A DNA stretch of 64,000 bases from Cantharellus purpuraceus (GCA_025174535.1 JALBUN010000001.1:3534001-3598000), one strand, 5' to 3'; shown: positions 1-11,217, numbered from the stretch's first letter. Notes: a model not told the origin generated them from the sequence alone. Numbers and translations are program-made.

Positions 1-366
1 CACACTGATGTGCAAATGATGGGGTAGAAATGGTTATTTATTCAGAGGCAGAATGGGCTCCTTTTATATTGTATTTACAGGAGCTGACTAATACTACTGG
101 AAACTTCTACCTATTAATAGATGGAAACTACTGGAAGCTAGTGGAATATGTGAGAAGGGGGTGGAAGTTTCCTAGCCAATGAGCTGCTTGTATTTGCTCT
201 GACTCATGGCATGAGTCATGGATGGAGTCATAGTGTGACTCAGAGCAGGAGTCATAGTATGAGTAATCACAGGAGTCATGGTATGAGTCATGGCAGGAGT
301 CATTGCATGAGTCACCATTACTCAAATAACTCGGTCAATACTTCGTTTCCCAGGCTGATTAGCACA
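1..366 (-). mobile_element. LTR-like fragment, third type, cut by the window edge
   Basis: Read on the minus strand this stretch starts TGTGCTAATC near 366. It carries a TATA-like TATAAAAG at 68-61 and an AATAAA polyadenylation-type signal near 42-35, the usual order inside an LTR. It resembles neither LTR type found further right. The left end lies outside the window and no partner LTR is visible, so the assignment rests on promoter and polyA layout and on lying beside other LTR elements. It could instead be unrelated intergenic DNA. Confidence 0.35.
199..320. repeat. GAGTCATGG-type imperfect minisatellite
   Basis: About 120 bases made of repeated GAGTCAT cores followed by GG, AG or TG and spacers such as CATGAGTCATGG and CAGGAGTCAT. 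Copies are imperfect. It gives open but meaningless frames on both strands rich in Ser, His and Asp. It lies inside the LTR-like fragment, where short tandem arrays are common. Confidence 0.6.
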
Positions 367-797
367 GCTATGGGTAGGCACAGCTTCTATTGAACTCTCC
401 ACTGAAAATGGAGTCAGGAGGTGCAGTGGTTGTGAAGATATTGAGCATTTACTGGCAGTGGTGACCAGATTGAGTCGGAGATTGAAATGAGTCATGTGAT
501 CGAAAATGAGTCAGTTGTCCGGGTGACTCCGGCTGACCCTGGGGCTGCTGACATCTGCGAAGGTTTGTGGGTCCATGTGGGTCCCAAAACTTTGCCCAGC
601 AGAACAATAAGTTTGTAGACTCATTTCTGCATGGAAAATTCCCGAAAAAATATGAAAAAATAGAGAATATTTGAATGGCCCTGAATCAAGAGAAAGCAGC
701 ACATATATGCTGATATTTTAAGGCCATGAAGCGAAATTGTACAGTTTCAGGACTTTGAACAAGATCTTTTTTAAGGGAAAACCAGTTCCCATACAAT
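367..797. other. Unassigned sequence between LTR fragment and element A
   Basis: No protein similarity or LTR-type match is visible. The sequence has several GAGTC words like the minisatellite to its left, so it may be the rest of the same unidentified element. The match between copies A and C begins at about 798, which is taken as the truncated end of element A. Confidence 0.4.
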
Positions 798-2591
798 CTG
801 GAACATGTGAGAACCATCCAGTTTGCTTAGTCTGGCAAAGACCATAGTGTCCACCATTGATATGGACAGAGGGGTAGATGGAGTATCTATCGGAGCGGAG
901 TCAGGAGAGGCGGAAGATAATTTCACACCTAAAGTTGCTGGTGACGTCGGGGATGACACAGCCTGTACTGGAGAACAGAATGTGATATGGCCCAATGCCA
1001 GTCAATCAACGGATTGTAGCGGGTGAGCCAATTATGTCCAAGAACCACAGAACAGCTGGAGTCAAGCGGAGTAACATAGAATGTAAGGTTCTGGATTTCT
1101 CTGACAGAAAAACAGATAGACAGATCTATAGCTCATGAAATAACAGCATTAGTAGTGCCATCAAATAATCGGAGCGATATCAGAGTTATGGTGTATGTAT
1201 GGAGTTTATGTAAATTGGAAAAAGAGGAATCGAGGAAACAATGAGTAGAACCGGAGTCAATTAATGCTTGGATAGCGGTATCAGGAATGGAGTTGGAGTA
1301 GATGAGGAGGGTAAGGGAGTTGGAGTGGGAAAGAGTGGATGCATTCAGGCGGACCTTGTTTGTCGTACAGGGAGTACCAACGCAGCCCTCAGCCCATATG
1401 GAGGCTATAGGACTGCTTACTATGTTTGGTCCATCACTTTAGCGTCGGACTTGTCCGTCATGGCATTGGCGGCACAGCCCTTTCCCTTTGCTGTGGACGA
1501 GGTTGCCTTGTTGCAATCCTTGGCTTGGTGGCCAGGTTTTCCACAGAACAGGCAGAGGTTGTTGTCCATGCGGTGCTGGCATTCCTGCTGGGTAAGTTTT
1601 CCATCTTTCCCCAGCTTGGTGGAGAGGTCCGGAGTACTCTTGCAAGCTCCGGAGTTATTGCTGGTGCTGGAGTTGTTCTGACCAGAACTGGAAGCGGCAA
1701 CATTACCCGTGTTTGACTTCTGGACTGAGTTGGCAGTGGTCTTCTTATTGGACCCCTTGTTGGACTTTGGGGTCTTGTCCGATGATTTGTCCAATTTGTT
1801 GTTGGCTGAATTTTCACAGGAGACCTTGGATTGACGTTCCCAATAATGGGTGTCGATGGATTGGGCGAGCTTGCAAAGGTTTACCAAAGTATCCGGCTTA
1901 CCAATGCGTGATATCTCATCCTTGATGTGGGATGGGAGTCCAATGTAAAATTGGTGTCAGAGTGCGGCGTCGCCCCATTGGACTTTTGGGGCTAGCTGCT
2001 GGAAACTCACAATGTATTTTGCGATTTTGTGATTTTCCTTCATCCGAAGTCAATCAAGTTCATTCTCAGTGTCGGCCTCGGGGTTGTAAGGACCAAAATT
2101 GGTCCAAAGTTTGGAGATGAAGTCGGAGTAGTCTTCTGACCATATCAGATCATTGGAGTCGTCCATGAGTGCTGGCTCAAAATAGTCCAGTGCAGTGCCC
2201 TTGAGATAGGACATGGCAAAGGTGACCTTCACCCGATCGGATGTGAACGCATTGGGGCGATCATGGAAGTTCAATTGGCATTGCACCAAGAATGGCTGGA
2301 GCTTGCGCGGATCGCAGCCATTGAATGGGTCGGGTTCCTGGACCAAGGTCCAGGACTTGGGAACTTGTGGTGTACAGATGCTGCTGGTGAGCAGGGAGAT
2401 GGCTTGCGCTAGGTTTGGGGAGGGTGGAGTGTCATCCTCTTCATTAATGGCCTCTATGTGGTCCGTCGGTTCTTCGACAACCTCGGGGATGGTGTCAATG
2501 CTGGGAGCAGGCACCTCAATGGTTCGTGCACGTTCAAAATTGGTGGTGGATCATGGCATTGGTAGGAGTGAGTATGGCAGTTTGAATATAC
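798..2591 (-). mobile_element. Ty3/gypsy element A: truncated gag, zinc knuckle and protease region
   Basis: On the minus strand the order is gag (about 2570-1890, with a motif resembling retrotransposon gag around residues FNGCDPRKLQPFLVQC), a CCHC zinc knuckle (CLFCGKPGHQAKDC, near 1550-1510), an aspartic protease motif at the start of the retropepsin fold (IDSGSTHCFLD by comparison with copy C), then the start of the linker to reverse transcriptase, which stops at about 798. Gag is interrupted by TGA codons near 2049 and near 1960 (in the stretch ending AL* before HQFYIG). Copy C at 8175-9966 is nearly the same sequence and carries the same stops. The gag start at 2514 used by open-frame reading is probably internal; copy C has an earlier Met. 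The element is defective. Confidence 0.85.
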
Positions 2592-3130
2592 TGTTATGCA
2601 CTGGGTCCGAATCGGGGATTGGAGATTGGGTCGGAGGTCGGGTCGGAGGTTTGGTCGGAGTCAGAGAGGGAGTCAGGGTACATCGTGGGGGTCAGAACAG
2701 ACTTGGCTTCAGCTTATGTGCTGCACCCTCACTAATACTGGTGTCCAAGATTTCGGAGACAGAGTACAACTTAGAGAGTTAGGATCAGACTTAGGAACTA
2801 GGCGTGATTCAATATTCAAACTGGGGAATGAAGTCCCCAGTCAAGCAGCTTAAATACATATTTGAAATCTAATAATTACTCCAGTGATGGGTCTCCAAGG
2901 CCAATGGCCTTGCATGAGTATGTCCGAGTCCGACAGGGACAGATGTCCGGGTTCCTATGGTGATGCTGATGCATCAATCAGAACCAGAGACGGATGGGCG
3001 AGATTCGGCAGTGACTATCAGACAGGTAAATGGAGACGTGACAGTTCCCAAATGGAGTATAGATTTCATATGCATGGGGATCTGAGTGGATCAGACGGGG
3101 ATCTGGGTGTTAATGAATATGGTCATAACA
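2592..3130 (-). repeat. LTR type 1 of element A (its 5' LTR)
   Basis: Bounded by the inverted ends TGTTATG...CATAACA (TG/CA termini) and directly abutting gag of element A on the minus strand. It aligns along its length with 9967-10517 and, inverted, with 3653-4408. An internal palindrome-like CTGGGGAATGAAGTCCCCAG lies near 2820-2841. To its right the sequence passes straight into integrase sequence of element B, so element A sits inside B. Confidence 0.9.
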
Positions 3131-3652
3131 GATGCTGATGGAGTTCATTGAGGTCCACAGTGAAGTTTCAAGCTCTTGAAGAAGCGAGGTCTCATTCAGG
3201 GTGTACAGAGATGTTTGGGTGATAACCCTTGTTGGCAAAGAATGGAGATAAGCCAGTAGTGGCATTCAGAGCATTATTATACATGAATTCTGCAAGTGGA
3301 AGTAAGTTGGACCAGTTGTCCTGTTGGTAGTTGCAGTAGACTTGGAGGTACTGTTCCAGAGTCTGGTTCATTCATTCAGTTTGTCCATTGGCTTCCAGGT
3401 GGTATCCAGAGGTGAAATGGAGTTTGATGTCCAAAGCTTTTCTAAGGGTTTGGAAAAAGGAGGACACGAACTCTGTACCATGGTTGGAGGTAATGTGTGA
3501 TGGAACTCCATGCTTGGAAAAGACATGGAGCATGAATAGTTTTGCAAGCATAGAAGCTGTGATGGTATCGATCGTAGGAATAAGAATGGACTGCTTGGTG
3601 AGGCAATCCACAATAACTAAGATGGTGTCATAACTGGAGGATGCTGGGAGCT
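3131..3652 (-). pseudogene. Element B integrase, C-terminal part of the catalytic core
   Basis: Minus-strand frame contains the rve integrase signature: VIVDCLTK (first catalytic Asp), HGVPSHITSNHGTEF where the second catalytic Asp position reads Asn (usual form SDRG/SDNG), and EANGQTE (Glu). It then runs through [21 protein letters not shown], typical of gypsy integrases. It has in-frame stops and ends at the LTR of element A. The N-terminal half of the same integrase lies at 4409-4700, on the far side of the solo LTR at 3653-4408. Confidence 0.85.
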
Positions 3653-4408
3653 TGTTATGACTATATTCATTAATGTCCAGATCCCCATCCAATCCACTCA
3701 GATCCCCACACACATGAAATCTATACTCCATTTAGAAACTGCTACGTCTCCATTTACCTGTCCAATTGTCACCACCGATTCCACCCATCCATCTCCGGTT
3801 CTGATTGATGCATCAGCATCACCATAGAAACCTGGACATCTGTCCCTGTCGGACTCGGACATACTCATGTAAGGCCGTCGGCCTCAGAGACCCATCACCG
3901 GAGTAATTATTATTAGATTTCAAATATGTATTTAAGTTTCCCAACTGGGGACTTCATTCCCCAGTTTGAATATCGAATCACGCCTAGTTCCTAAGTCCGA
4001 TCCTAACTCTCTAAGTTGTACTCCATCTCTGAAATCTCAGACACCGGTATTAGTGAGGGCGCAGCACATAAGCTGAAGCCAAGTCCATTCCGACCCCCAC
4101 GACGTACTCCGACCCCAACCCAACCTCCAACCCAACCTCCAACCCAACCTCCAACCCAACCTCCAACCCAACCTCCAACCCAACCTCCAACCCAACCTCC
4201 AACCCAACCTCCAACCCAACCTCCAACCCAACCTCCAACCCAACCTCCAACCCAACCTCCAACCCAACCTCCAACCCAACCTCCAACCCAACCTCCAACC
4301 CAACCTCCAACCCAACCTCCAACCCAACCTCCAACCCAACCTCCAACCCAACCTCCAACCCAACCTCCGATCCAATCTCCGACCCCCAATCGGACCTAGT
4401 GCGTAACA
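3653..4408 (+). repeat. Solo LTR type 1 with GAGCT target-site duplication
   Basis: Starts TGTTATGACT and ends GCGTAACA, flanked on both sides by GAGCT (3648-3652 and 4409-4413), a 5-bp duplication as made by Ty3/gypsy integrases. It is inverted with respect to the LTRs of elements A and C. It splits the integrase of element B: removing it together with one GAGCT restores the reading frame exactly at that point. It is about 200 bases longer than its relatives because of the 12-bp tandem repeat at 4115-4369. Confidence 0.95.
4115..4369. repeat. 12-bp minisatellite inside the solo LTR, about 21 units
   Basis: Perfect tandem CCAACCCAACCT units from the left end up to about 4369. The related LTRs at 2592 and 9967 have only three or four degenerate units at the same place. 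The array keeps an open frame on both strands (Pro-Thr-Gln-Pro, and Gly-Gly-Trp-Val or Leu-Glu-Val-Gly on the other strand), which makes long but meaningless open frames. Confidence 0.97.
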
Positions 4409-5218
4409 GAGCTTCTTGATGAAGTCCATGGATATGGAGTTCCATGGACTCTCTGGAACAGGGAGTTGCTTGAGTAGTCCATAAGGATGATGTCTCTGTG
4501 ACTTTGAGCGCATACAAGTGGTACAAGACTTGATGTAGGACTTAACAGAACTATGGAGTTCAGGCCAGACATAGTCCCACCTGACTAGATCTATAGTTTG
4601 GTTCTGTCCAAAATGACTGGAGATCAGATGGTCATGTTTGTTCTGGAGCACATGGAGTCAGAGATTGTTCATGTTGGGAACGTAGATGTGGTTGTCAAGA
4701 TGGAGTAAGCATTCCAGGTCAATGGACCAGCGATTGGTCAGTTTAATGAGATGTCCAGAGATGGCTGGATCTGATCAGAGTGCAGATTGGATATCAGAGT
4801 GGAGTGTATCAACATCCATAGTGATGGCTGCTCAGAGGACTGGAGAATAGACCATCGTTGCTTGGAGGGAAGTGGTTAACTGTTCATTAGTGAACACAGG
4901 CCTAAGATTATGCGGATTTACTGCTGCATAATCATTTCCTCTCTCTTTAGGATAAACATCCCATCGTCTAGTTAACAAGTCCAGTTTTGTGCCGAGTTTG
5001 CCAGGACAGAAATGGATTACCAGATTAAACTGGGACAGGAATTCAGACCAGCAGGCTTGCCACCTAGTAAGGAGTTTGGTAGTTGAAAAGTATTCGAGGT
5101 TCTTGTGGTCTGTGATGACATCGACTGGAGTTGGAGATCCTTCGAGGTAATGTCACCAGGACTTGAAAGCTTCAAAGATTGCGAGTAGTTCTTTATCATG
5201 GACATTGTACTCCACCTT
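4409..5218 (-). pseudogene. Element B integrase zinc-binding domain and RNase H
   Basis: On the minus strand, RNase H sequence comes first (HDKELLAIFEAFKSW, then [20 protein letters not shown] near 5190-5060), followed by a spacer and the HHCC integrase zinc-binding domain (HDHLISSHFG ... CTTCMRSKSQRHH, near 4640-4470) and the start of the catalytic core (SMDFIKKL). Several sense codons are now stops, mostly TGA where a CGA would be expected. The sequence is CpG-poor. RNase H is cut at its N-terminus by the LTR at 5219-5749. Confidence 0.85.
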
Positions 5219-5749
5219 TGTCAACTCCAAACTCCTTTTCTTATTGTTCTCCATAAGTAGTTTCTTCTTATGCGGTACAACAAACCCCTTCTTTTATATT
5301 GCTTAGTATAGTTCAGACTTGGGTCCAAACTCCAAACTCCTTTCTGTGTTGTACTCCATATCCATCTTATTGTTTTTCATTTTAGTTTTAGCATTCAATT
5401 CTCCACATACTTATACAGGCTACTTTCTGTCTATTACAGTAGTTCATATATCAACTAAGATTTGCCCCATCAACTTCTTGGTTGCTAGCTTCTTGACAAG
5501 TACCTTCTTGACAAGTCAAACTCCAGATCCCTGATCCAACTCCATACTCCAAACTCCAAAATACTGGACCAATGATCCGAGGGGGTGCAACACACAAGTT
5601 GAAGCCAAGTCCACTCAATCCAACTCAATAGTATTGCTCCCACTCTGTCTCCGGTCAAACTGGAACAGTAAAGTCCCACTCCTCTCTATTACTAGCAGCC
5701 TAACTCTGGTTACTCCTTTTGAACCTCCGAACATTCCAGCACCTTAACA
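5219..5749 (+). repeat. LTR type 2, inverted, lying within RNase H of element B
   Basis: Reads TGTCAACTCC...CACCTTAACA on the plus strand and is the reverse complement of the LTR at 11218-11746, including the block with two ACTTGTCAAGAAG-like copies. It separates RT/RNase H coding at 5750-6800 from RNase H at 4409-5218. I could not find a clean 5-bp duplication around it (flanks ACCTT and CGGGG), so its ends have either decayed or been rearranged. Confidence 0.75.
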
Positions 5750-6830
5750 CGGGGTGAAAGTCTGAGAATGGAAAGCTATTGGATGAACCTCGTTGTCTGC
5801 TGGAGAGATGGTTGATAGAATGGCCACCAGTGCGTAGTTGGAGACGTCGGTTTCTACAATGATTGGAGATCCGGTTCCATTGTGATAAAACCAGAGCTGT
5901 AGTGAAAGCTCTCTTTAATGTTTTGAAGGATGTCCAGCAGGAGTCCAAGAACTCCCATGGAGTTCCTTTACAAGTTAAATGATTCAGTGGAACTGTGAGG
6001 TCAGAGTAGTTGAATATGAAATGCCTATAGAAATTGGCAAATCCTAAGAAGGATTGCATGTCTTTGACTTTGTGGGGTTCTGGCCAATCTTGTATTACCT
6101 GGACTTTGCTGGAGTCCATAGTAAGTCCATTTGGAGACAGTATATATCCAAGGTACTCAACCGTGCTCTCGTGGAAAGAACATTTGTCAGCTCGAGCATA
6201 CAGCTTGTGTTTCCAGAGTTGGAAAAGGACTTCACAGACATGGTTGCTGTGTTCTTCAGAGTTGTCAGAGTATATCAGGATATCGTCCAAGTACATGAGG
6301 ATGCATATATCCAGGAGGTCAGAGAAGATGTTGTTCATAAGATGCTGGAATGCTGCCAGAGCGTTGGTAAGTCTGAAGGGCATAACGCACCACTTGAATG
6401 AGCCATAGCAAGTGTGAAATGCAGTTTTCCATTTGTCACATTCATGAATCCAGACAAGATGGTAAGCATGCTGGAGATCAAGTGAAGAATCAAGCCTTCC
6501 TAGGACTGTCAAGAAGATCAGAGATGCAAGGAAGTGGGTAACAGTCTTTTTTGGTGATTTTATTGAGGCCCCTGAAATCAACACAGAGTTGGAGGGAGCC
6601 ATCTTTTTTTCTGAATGAAAAGGACTGGAGTGCTGCCCAGAGATCAGGTCAGCTGGATGAAACCATAAGATAGATGCTCATCGATGAATTCTCGAAGAGC
6701 CTGGAGTTCACTCTGGGACAAGGAGTAGATCAGACTGAAAGGAGATGTTCCATCTTCCATTTCAATTCTCAAATCGTCTAGCTAGTGAGCAGGTAGGGTA
6801 TCGGCATGGGTTTTGCTAAAGACGTCTGTG
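5750..6830 (-). pseudogene. Element B reverse transcriptase
   Basis: Gypsy reverse transcriptase on the minus strand: [23 protein letters not shown] motif near 6610-6550, then LDLQHAYHLV, the CVMPFRLTNALAAFQ block, and the catalytic YLDDILIYS box (near 6320-6290), followed by the thumb (FSFHESTVEYLGYILSPNGL type). The longest uninterrupted frame is 6602-5700. The intact YLDD box contrasts with frame breaks on either side. Fast diversification and CpG loss mark it as the older family in the nest. Confidence 0.9.
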
Positions 6831-7584
6831 AATTTGTGATATTCAGTTGGAACATTCCTCATGTCAACTGGAGGGTCCTCAGAGTTCCTTGGAACTGTGG
6901 AGGAGATGAACAACTTGAATGTTTGCACGTCAGCTCAGAAGGAGTCACGAGCAAAGGTTGCCATGTTGACGAAAGCAATTTTTGGAGCAACAAGCAGAGA
7001 TGGAGTTATGGAGTTGAGTGGAGCTGATGCTACCAACTTGGATGGTGCCAAGGATTTAGTCTCTATCAGAGTTTGGAACAAGATACTGCCCAATACCCAG
7101 TCAATCAACAGATTGTAGCAGGTGAGCCAGTTGTATCCCAGAACTGCCAAGCAACTAACATCCAATGGAGTTACATAAAAAGTAACAGAGTGGGTTTCTC
7201 CTGTAGGAAAACAGAGTGGCAAGTCAATTGTGGATTTAATAACAGAGTTAGAAGATCCATCGAAGAGCCATAACAGAATCAGAGTGAGTCTGGAGATGAT
7301 GTCCAGAGACAGACAAAGAATCGAGGAAACAATGAGTGGAACCAGAGTTCACTAGGGTTGGGATCAGAGTTGAGGGGATGAGATTGGAGGTGAGTTGGAG
7401 TGTCAAGGAGTTAGGGTCTGAAAGAGCAGATGCGTTGAGATGTAGCTCTGCAAAGGCACCAGTGAGTTCAATGCAACCCTTGTCCAGTGCTGGAGCCAGA
7501 GGGTTGCTGATTATTTTTTGGGCTCCATAGCCTTGGCTTCAGAGCTCTTGTCAGACTTGTTGTCCATTGTAGCAGCATGAGCCT
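6831..7584 (-). pseudogene. Element B protease end and gag remnant
   Basis: The minus-strand frame 7222-6935 has the C-terminal retropepsin block LGYNWLTCYNLLIDWVLG, as found just before RT in gypsy elements. Further upstream (7585-7400) a short stretch matches the segment of element C just after its zinc knuckle, so part of gag including the zinc knuckle is missing here. The right edge at about 7585 is the joint with the truncated end of element C. Confidence 0.7.
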
Positions 7585-9966
7585 AACCTCTGGAAGGCAG
7601 CCGGAGCATTGGTTAGTCCAAAGGGCATGACACACCATTCGAAAGATCCATATCGCATGCGGAAAGTTGTTTTTCATTTGTCGCCTTCTCGGATGTGGAC
7701 TAGATGGTAGGCATGTCAGAGATCTATTTTGGAATAGATCTTAGCCTTTCAAGGACTCTCAAGTAGGTCCATGGTGCGGGGTATTGGGTATCGGTCTTTC
7801 TTGGTGATCTTGTTAAGTCCATGGAAGTCGATGCATAGACGGAGTGATCTGTCCTTTTTGCGGACAAATAGGACCGGAGCTCCATGGGGAGATAGGGATG
7901 GGCAGATGAAGCCTGTAGCCAAGTTCTCATCTATGAATGTTCGGAGGGCCAGTAGCTCTTTTTGGGATAGTGAGTAAATAGGGCCAAGCGGAGGGGTGGA
8001 GTTGTCATCCAACTCAATCTTGAGATCATATGGTTGGTGTTCTGCTAGGGAGTCAGCTTTAGACTTGCTGAACATGTCAGTGAATTCATGATACTCCTTA
8101 GGAACCATAGATAGGTCCGGTGGAGTTGATTGGGCGGAACGAGCGGCAAGGAATATCGGATCAGAGAGGTGAACCTGGAACGTGTGAGAACCATCCAGTT
8201 TGCTTAGTCTGGCAAAGACCATAGCGTCCATCATCAATATAGGTGGAGGGGTAGACGGAGTATCTATCGGAGCGGAGTCAGGAGAGGCGGAAGATAATTT
8301 CACACCTAAAGTTGCTGGTGACGTCGGGGATGACACAGCCTGTACTGGAGAACAGAATGTGATATGGCCCAATGCCAGTCAATCAACGGATTGTAGCGGG
8401 TGAGCCAATTATGTCCAAGAACCACAGAACAGCTGGAGTCAAGCGGAGTAACATAGAATGTAAGGTTCTGGATTTCTCTGACAGAAAAACAGATAGACAG
8501 ATCTATAGCTCATGAAATAACAGCATTAGTAGTGCCATCAAATAATCGGAGCGATATCAGAGTTATGGTGTATGTATGGAGTTTATGTAAATTGGAAAAA
8601 GAGGAATCGAGGAAACAATGAGTAGAACCGGAGTCAATTAATGCTTGGATAGCGGTATCAGGAATGGAGTTGGAGTAGATGAGGAGGGTAAGGGAGTTGG
8701 AGTGGGAAAGAGTGGATGCATTCAGGCGGACCTTGTTTGTCATACAGGGAGTACCAATGCAGCCCTCAGCCCGTATGGAGGCTATAGGACTGCTTACTAT
8801 TTTTTTGGGTCCGTCACTTTTGCATCGGACTTGTCCATCGTGGCATTGGCGGCACAGCCCTTTGCCTTTGCTGCAGACGAGGTTGCCTTGTTGCAATCCT
8901 TGGCTTGGTGGCCAGGCTTTCTGCAGAACAGACAGAGGCTGTTGTCCATGCGATGCTGGCATTCCTGCTGGGTTCCTGCTGGGTAAGTTTTCCATCCTTT
9001 CCCAGCTTGGTAGAGAGGTCCGGAGTACTCTTGCGAGCTACGGAGTTATTGCTGGTGCTGGAGTTGTTCTGACCAGAACTGGAAGCGGCAGCGTTACCAG
9101 TGTTTGACTTCTGGACTGAGTTGGCAGTGGTCTTCTTATTGGACCCCTTGTTGGACTTTGGGGTCTTGTCCGATGATTTGTCCAATTTGTTGTTGGCTGA
9201 ATTTTCGCAGGAGACCTCGGATTGATGTTCCCAATAATGGGCATCAATGGATTGGGCGAGCTTGAAAAGGTTAACCAAAGTATCCGGCTTACCGACGCAT
9301 GATATCTCATCCTTGATGCGGGATGGGAGTCCAATGTAAAATTGGTGTCAGAGTGCGGCGTCGCCCCATTGGACTTTTGGGGCTAGCTGCTGGAAACTCA
9401 CAATGTATTTTGCGATTTTGTGATTTTCCTTCATCCGAAGTCAATCAAGTTCATTCTCAGCATCGGCCTCAGGGTTGTAAGGACCAAAATTGGTCCGAAG
9501 TTTGGAGATGAAGTCGGAGTAGTCATCTGACCATATCGGGTCATCGGAGTCATCTGAGTGCTGGCTCGAAGAAGTCCAGTGCGGTGCCCTTGAGATAGGA
9601 CATGGCAAAGGTGACCTTCGCCCGATCGGATGTGAATGCGTTGGGGCGGTCATGGAAATTCAACCAGCATTGCACCAAGAATGGCTGGAGCTTTTGCGGA
9701 TCGCAGCCATTGAATGGGTCAGGTTCTCGGACCTTGGTCTGGGACTTAGGAGCTTGTGGGTTACGGATGCTGCTGGCGAGCAGGGAGATGGCTTGCGCCA
9801 GATTTGGAGAGGGCGGGGTGTTGTCTTCTTCATTGATGGCCTCTATGTGGTCCCTTGGTTCTTCGACAACCTCGGGGATGGTGTCGATGCTGGGAGCGGG
9901 CACCTCGACGGTTCGTGTGCGTTTGGAATTGGCGGTGGATCGTGGCATTGGTAGGAGTGAGTATAC
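7585..9966 (-). mobile_element. Ty3/gypsy element C: gag, protease and truncated RT
   Basis: Minus strand from the LTR at 9967-10517: gag beginning with a Met at 9948 (MPRSTANSKRTRTVEV), zinc knuckle near 8960-8920, protease with IDSGSTHCFLD near 8650-8610, linker, and the beginning of RT ([24 protein letters not shown] at 7880-7810), stopping around [19 protein letters not shown] sequence at 7585. The palm YxDD box is absent. From 8175 rightwards it is a near-copy of element A (offset about 7.38 kb) with the same TGA interruptions of gag. No 3' LTR remains. Confidence 0.88.
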
Positions 9967-10517
9967 TGTTACGCACTAGGTCCAATTGGGGGTCAGAGAT
10001 TGGGTCGGAGATTGGGTCGAAGGTTTGGTTGGAGGTTTGGTTGGAGTCAGAGAAGGAGTCGGGTACGTCATGGGGGTCAGAACGGACTTGGCTTCAGCTT
10101 ATGTGCTGCGCCCTCACTAATACCAGTGTCCAAGATTTCAGAGACGGAGTACGACTTAGAGAATTAGGATCAGACTTAGGAACTAGGCGTGATTCGATAT
10201 TCAAACTGGGGAATGAAGTCCCCAGTTGGGCAACTTAAATACATATTTGAAATCTAATAATAATTACTCCGGTGATGGGTCTCCAAGGCCAACGGCCTTA
10301 CATGAGTATGTCCGAGTCCAACAGGGACAGATGTCTGGGTTCCTATGGTGATGCTGATGCATCAATCGGAACCGGAGATGGATGGGCAGAATTGGCAGTG
10401 ACAATCGGACAGGCAGAGGGAGACGTGGTGGTTTCCAAATGGAGTATAGATTTTATATGCACGGGGATCTGAGTGGATCGGACGGGGATCTGGGCATTAA
10501 TGAATATAGTCATAACA
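9967..10517 (-). repeat. LTR type 1 of element C (its 5' LTR)
   Basis: Inverted terminal bases TGTTACG...CATAACA. It aligns along its length with 2592-3130. It contains three or four degenerate 12-bp units (GGAGATTGGGTC, GGAGGTTTGGTT) at the place where the solo LTR has its long array. It interrupts gag of element B, which resumes at 10518. Confidence 0.92.
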
Positions 10518-11217
10518 CTACTCTGGCAACTTCATCCTTAATTCAGGATGGAAGGCCATTGTATAATTGGCATCAGAGTGCAGTGTTTCCCCATTGGACA
10601 TGAGCAGCTAGTCGATTGAACTCAACTAGATACTTAGTGATCCACTGGTTATCACGCATTTGGAGATTCTCAAGTTCAGCCTCAGCTTCAGCCTCTGGGT
10701 CATGAGGTCTGAAATTGGTCATCAATTTGGACATGAACTTGGAGTAGTCATCTAGCCAAGAGGCTTCAGAATCAGAGGTCAGGGTGGGTTCGAACCAATC
10801 AAGTGCAGTTCCCTTTAAATAAGATAGAGCATAAGTAACTTTAGCACTACCATTGGAGAATGCATCAGGACAGTCATGGAAGTTGAGGGTGCATTGTGTA
10901 AGGAAGGGTTGGAGTTTGTGGGAATTGGATCCATCAAAGGTATCTGTTTCTCAGACCTTGGTCTGAGCAGAGGACTTCTTTGGAGATGATATGGAGTTAG
11001 CCAACATACTGAGGGCTTCTGCAAGGTTAGGGATTGGGACAGATGAGGGATTGGCTGGAGGAGTGCCTTCCTGGAGTTCAGCCTCAAGCTCCTGATCAGA
11101 TACTGGAGCTTCTCCAGGGACTTCCTCAATGGTTGTGGGTGGTACTCCTGCTCAGATGGAGGTTTGGGTGCTTTGGGGGGAAACATGATGATCGAGGGTA
11201 GTAGTTCATATATACTG
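10518..11217 (-). pseudogene. Element B gag, N-terminal part
   Basis: The minus-strand translation, in more than one frame, matches gag of elements A and C (VQWGNTAL, LPS.IKDE, FLTQCTLNFHDCPDAF-type blocks), with frameshifts and stops. It shares with A and C a TGA after VQWGxxAL. It is clearly CpG-poor: I count 2 CpG in 10621-10860 against 10 in the equivalent gag of element C at 9361-9600. It follows directly on the type 2 LTR, giving the LTR2-gag order of element B. Confidence 0.8.

Noticed and set aside
4003..4651. Open frames of 120-200 codons rich in PTQP, GGWV or LEVG repeats
   Set aside because: They come from the 12-bp minisatellite read in different frames, fused to integrase sequence; not genes.
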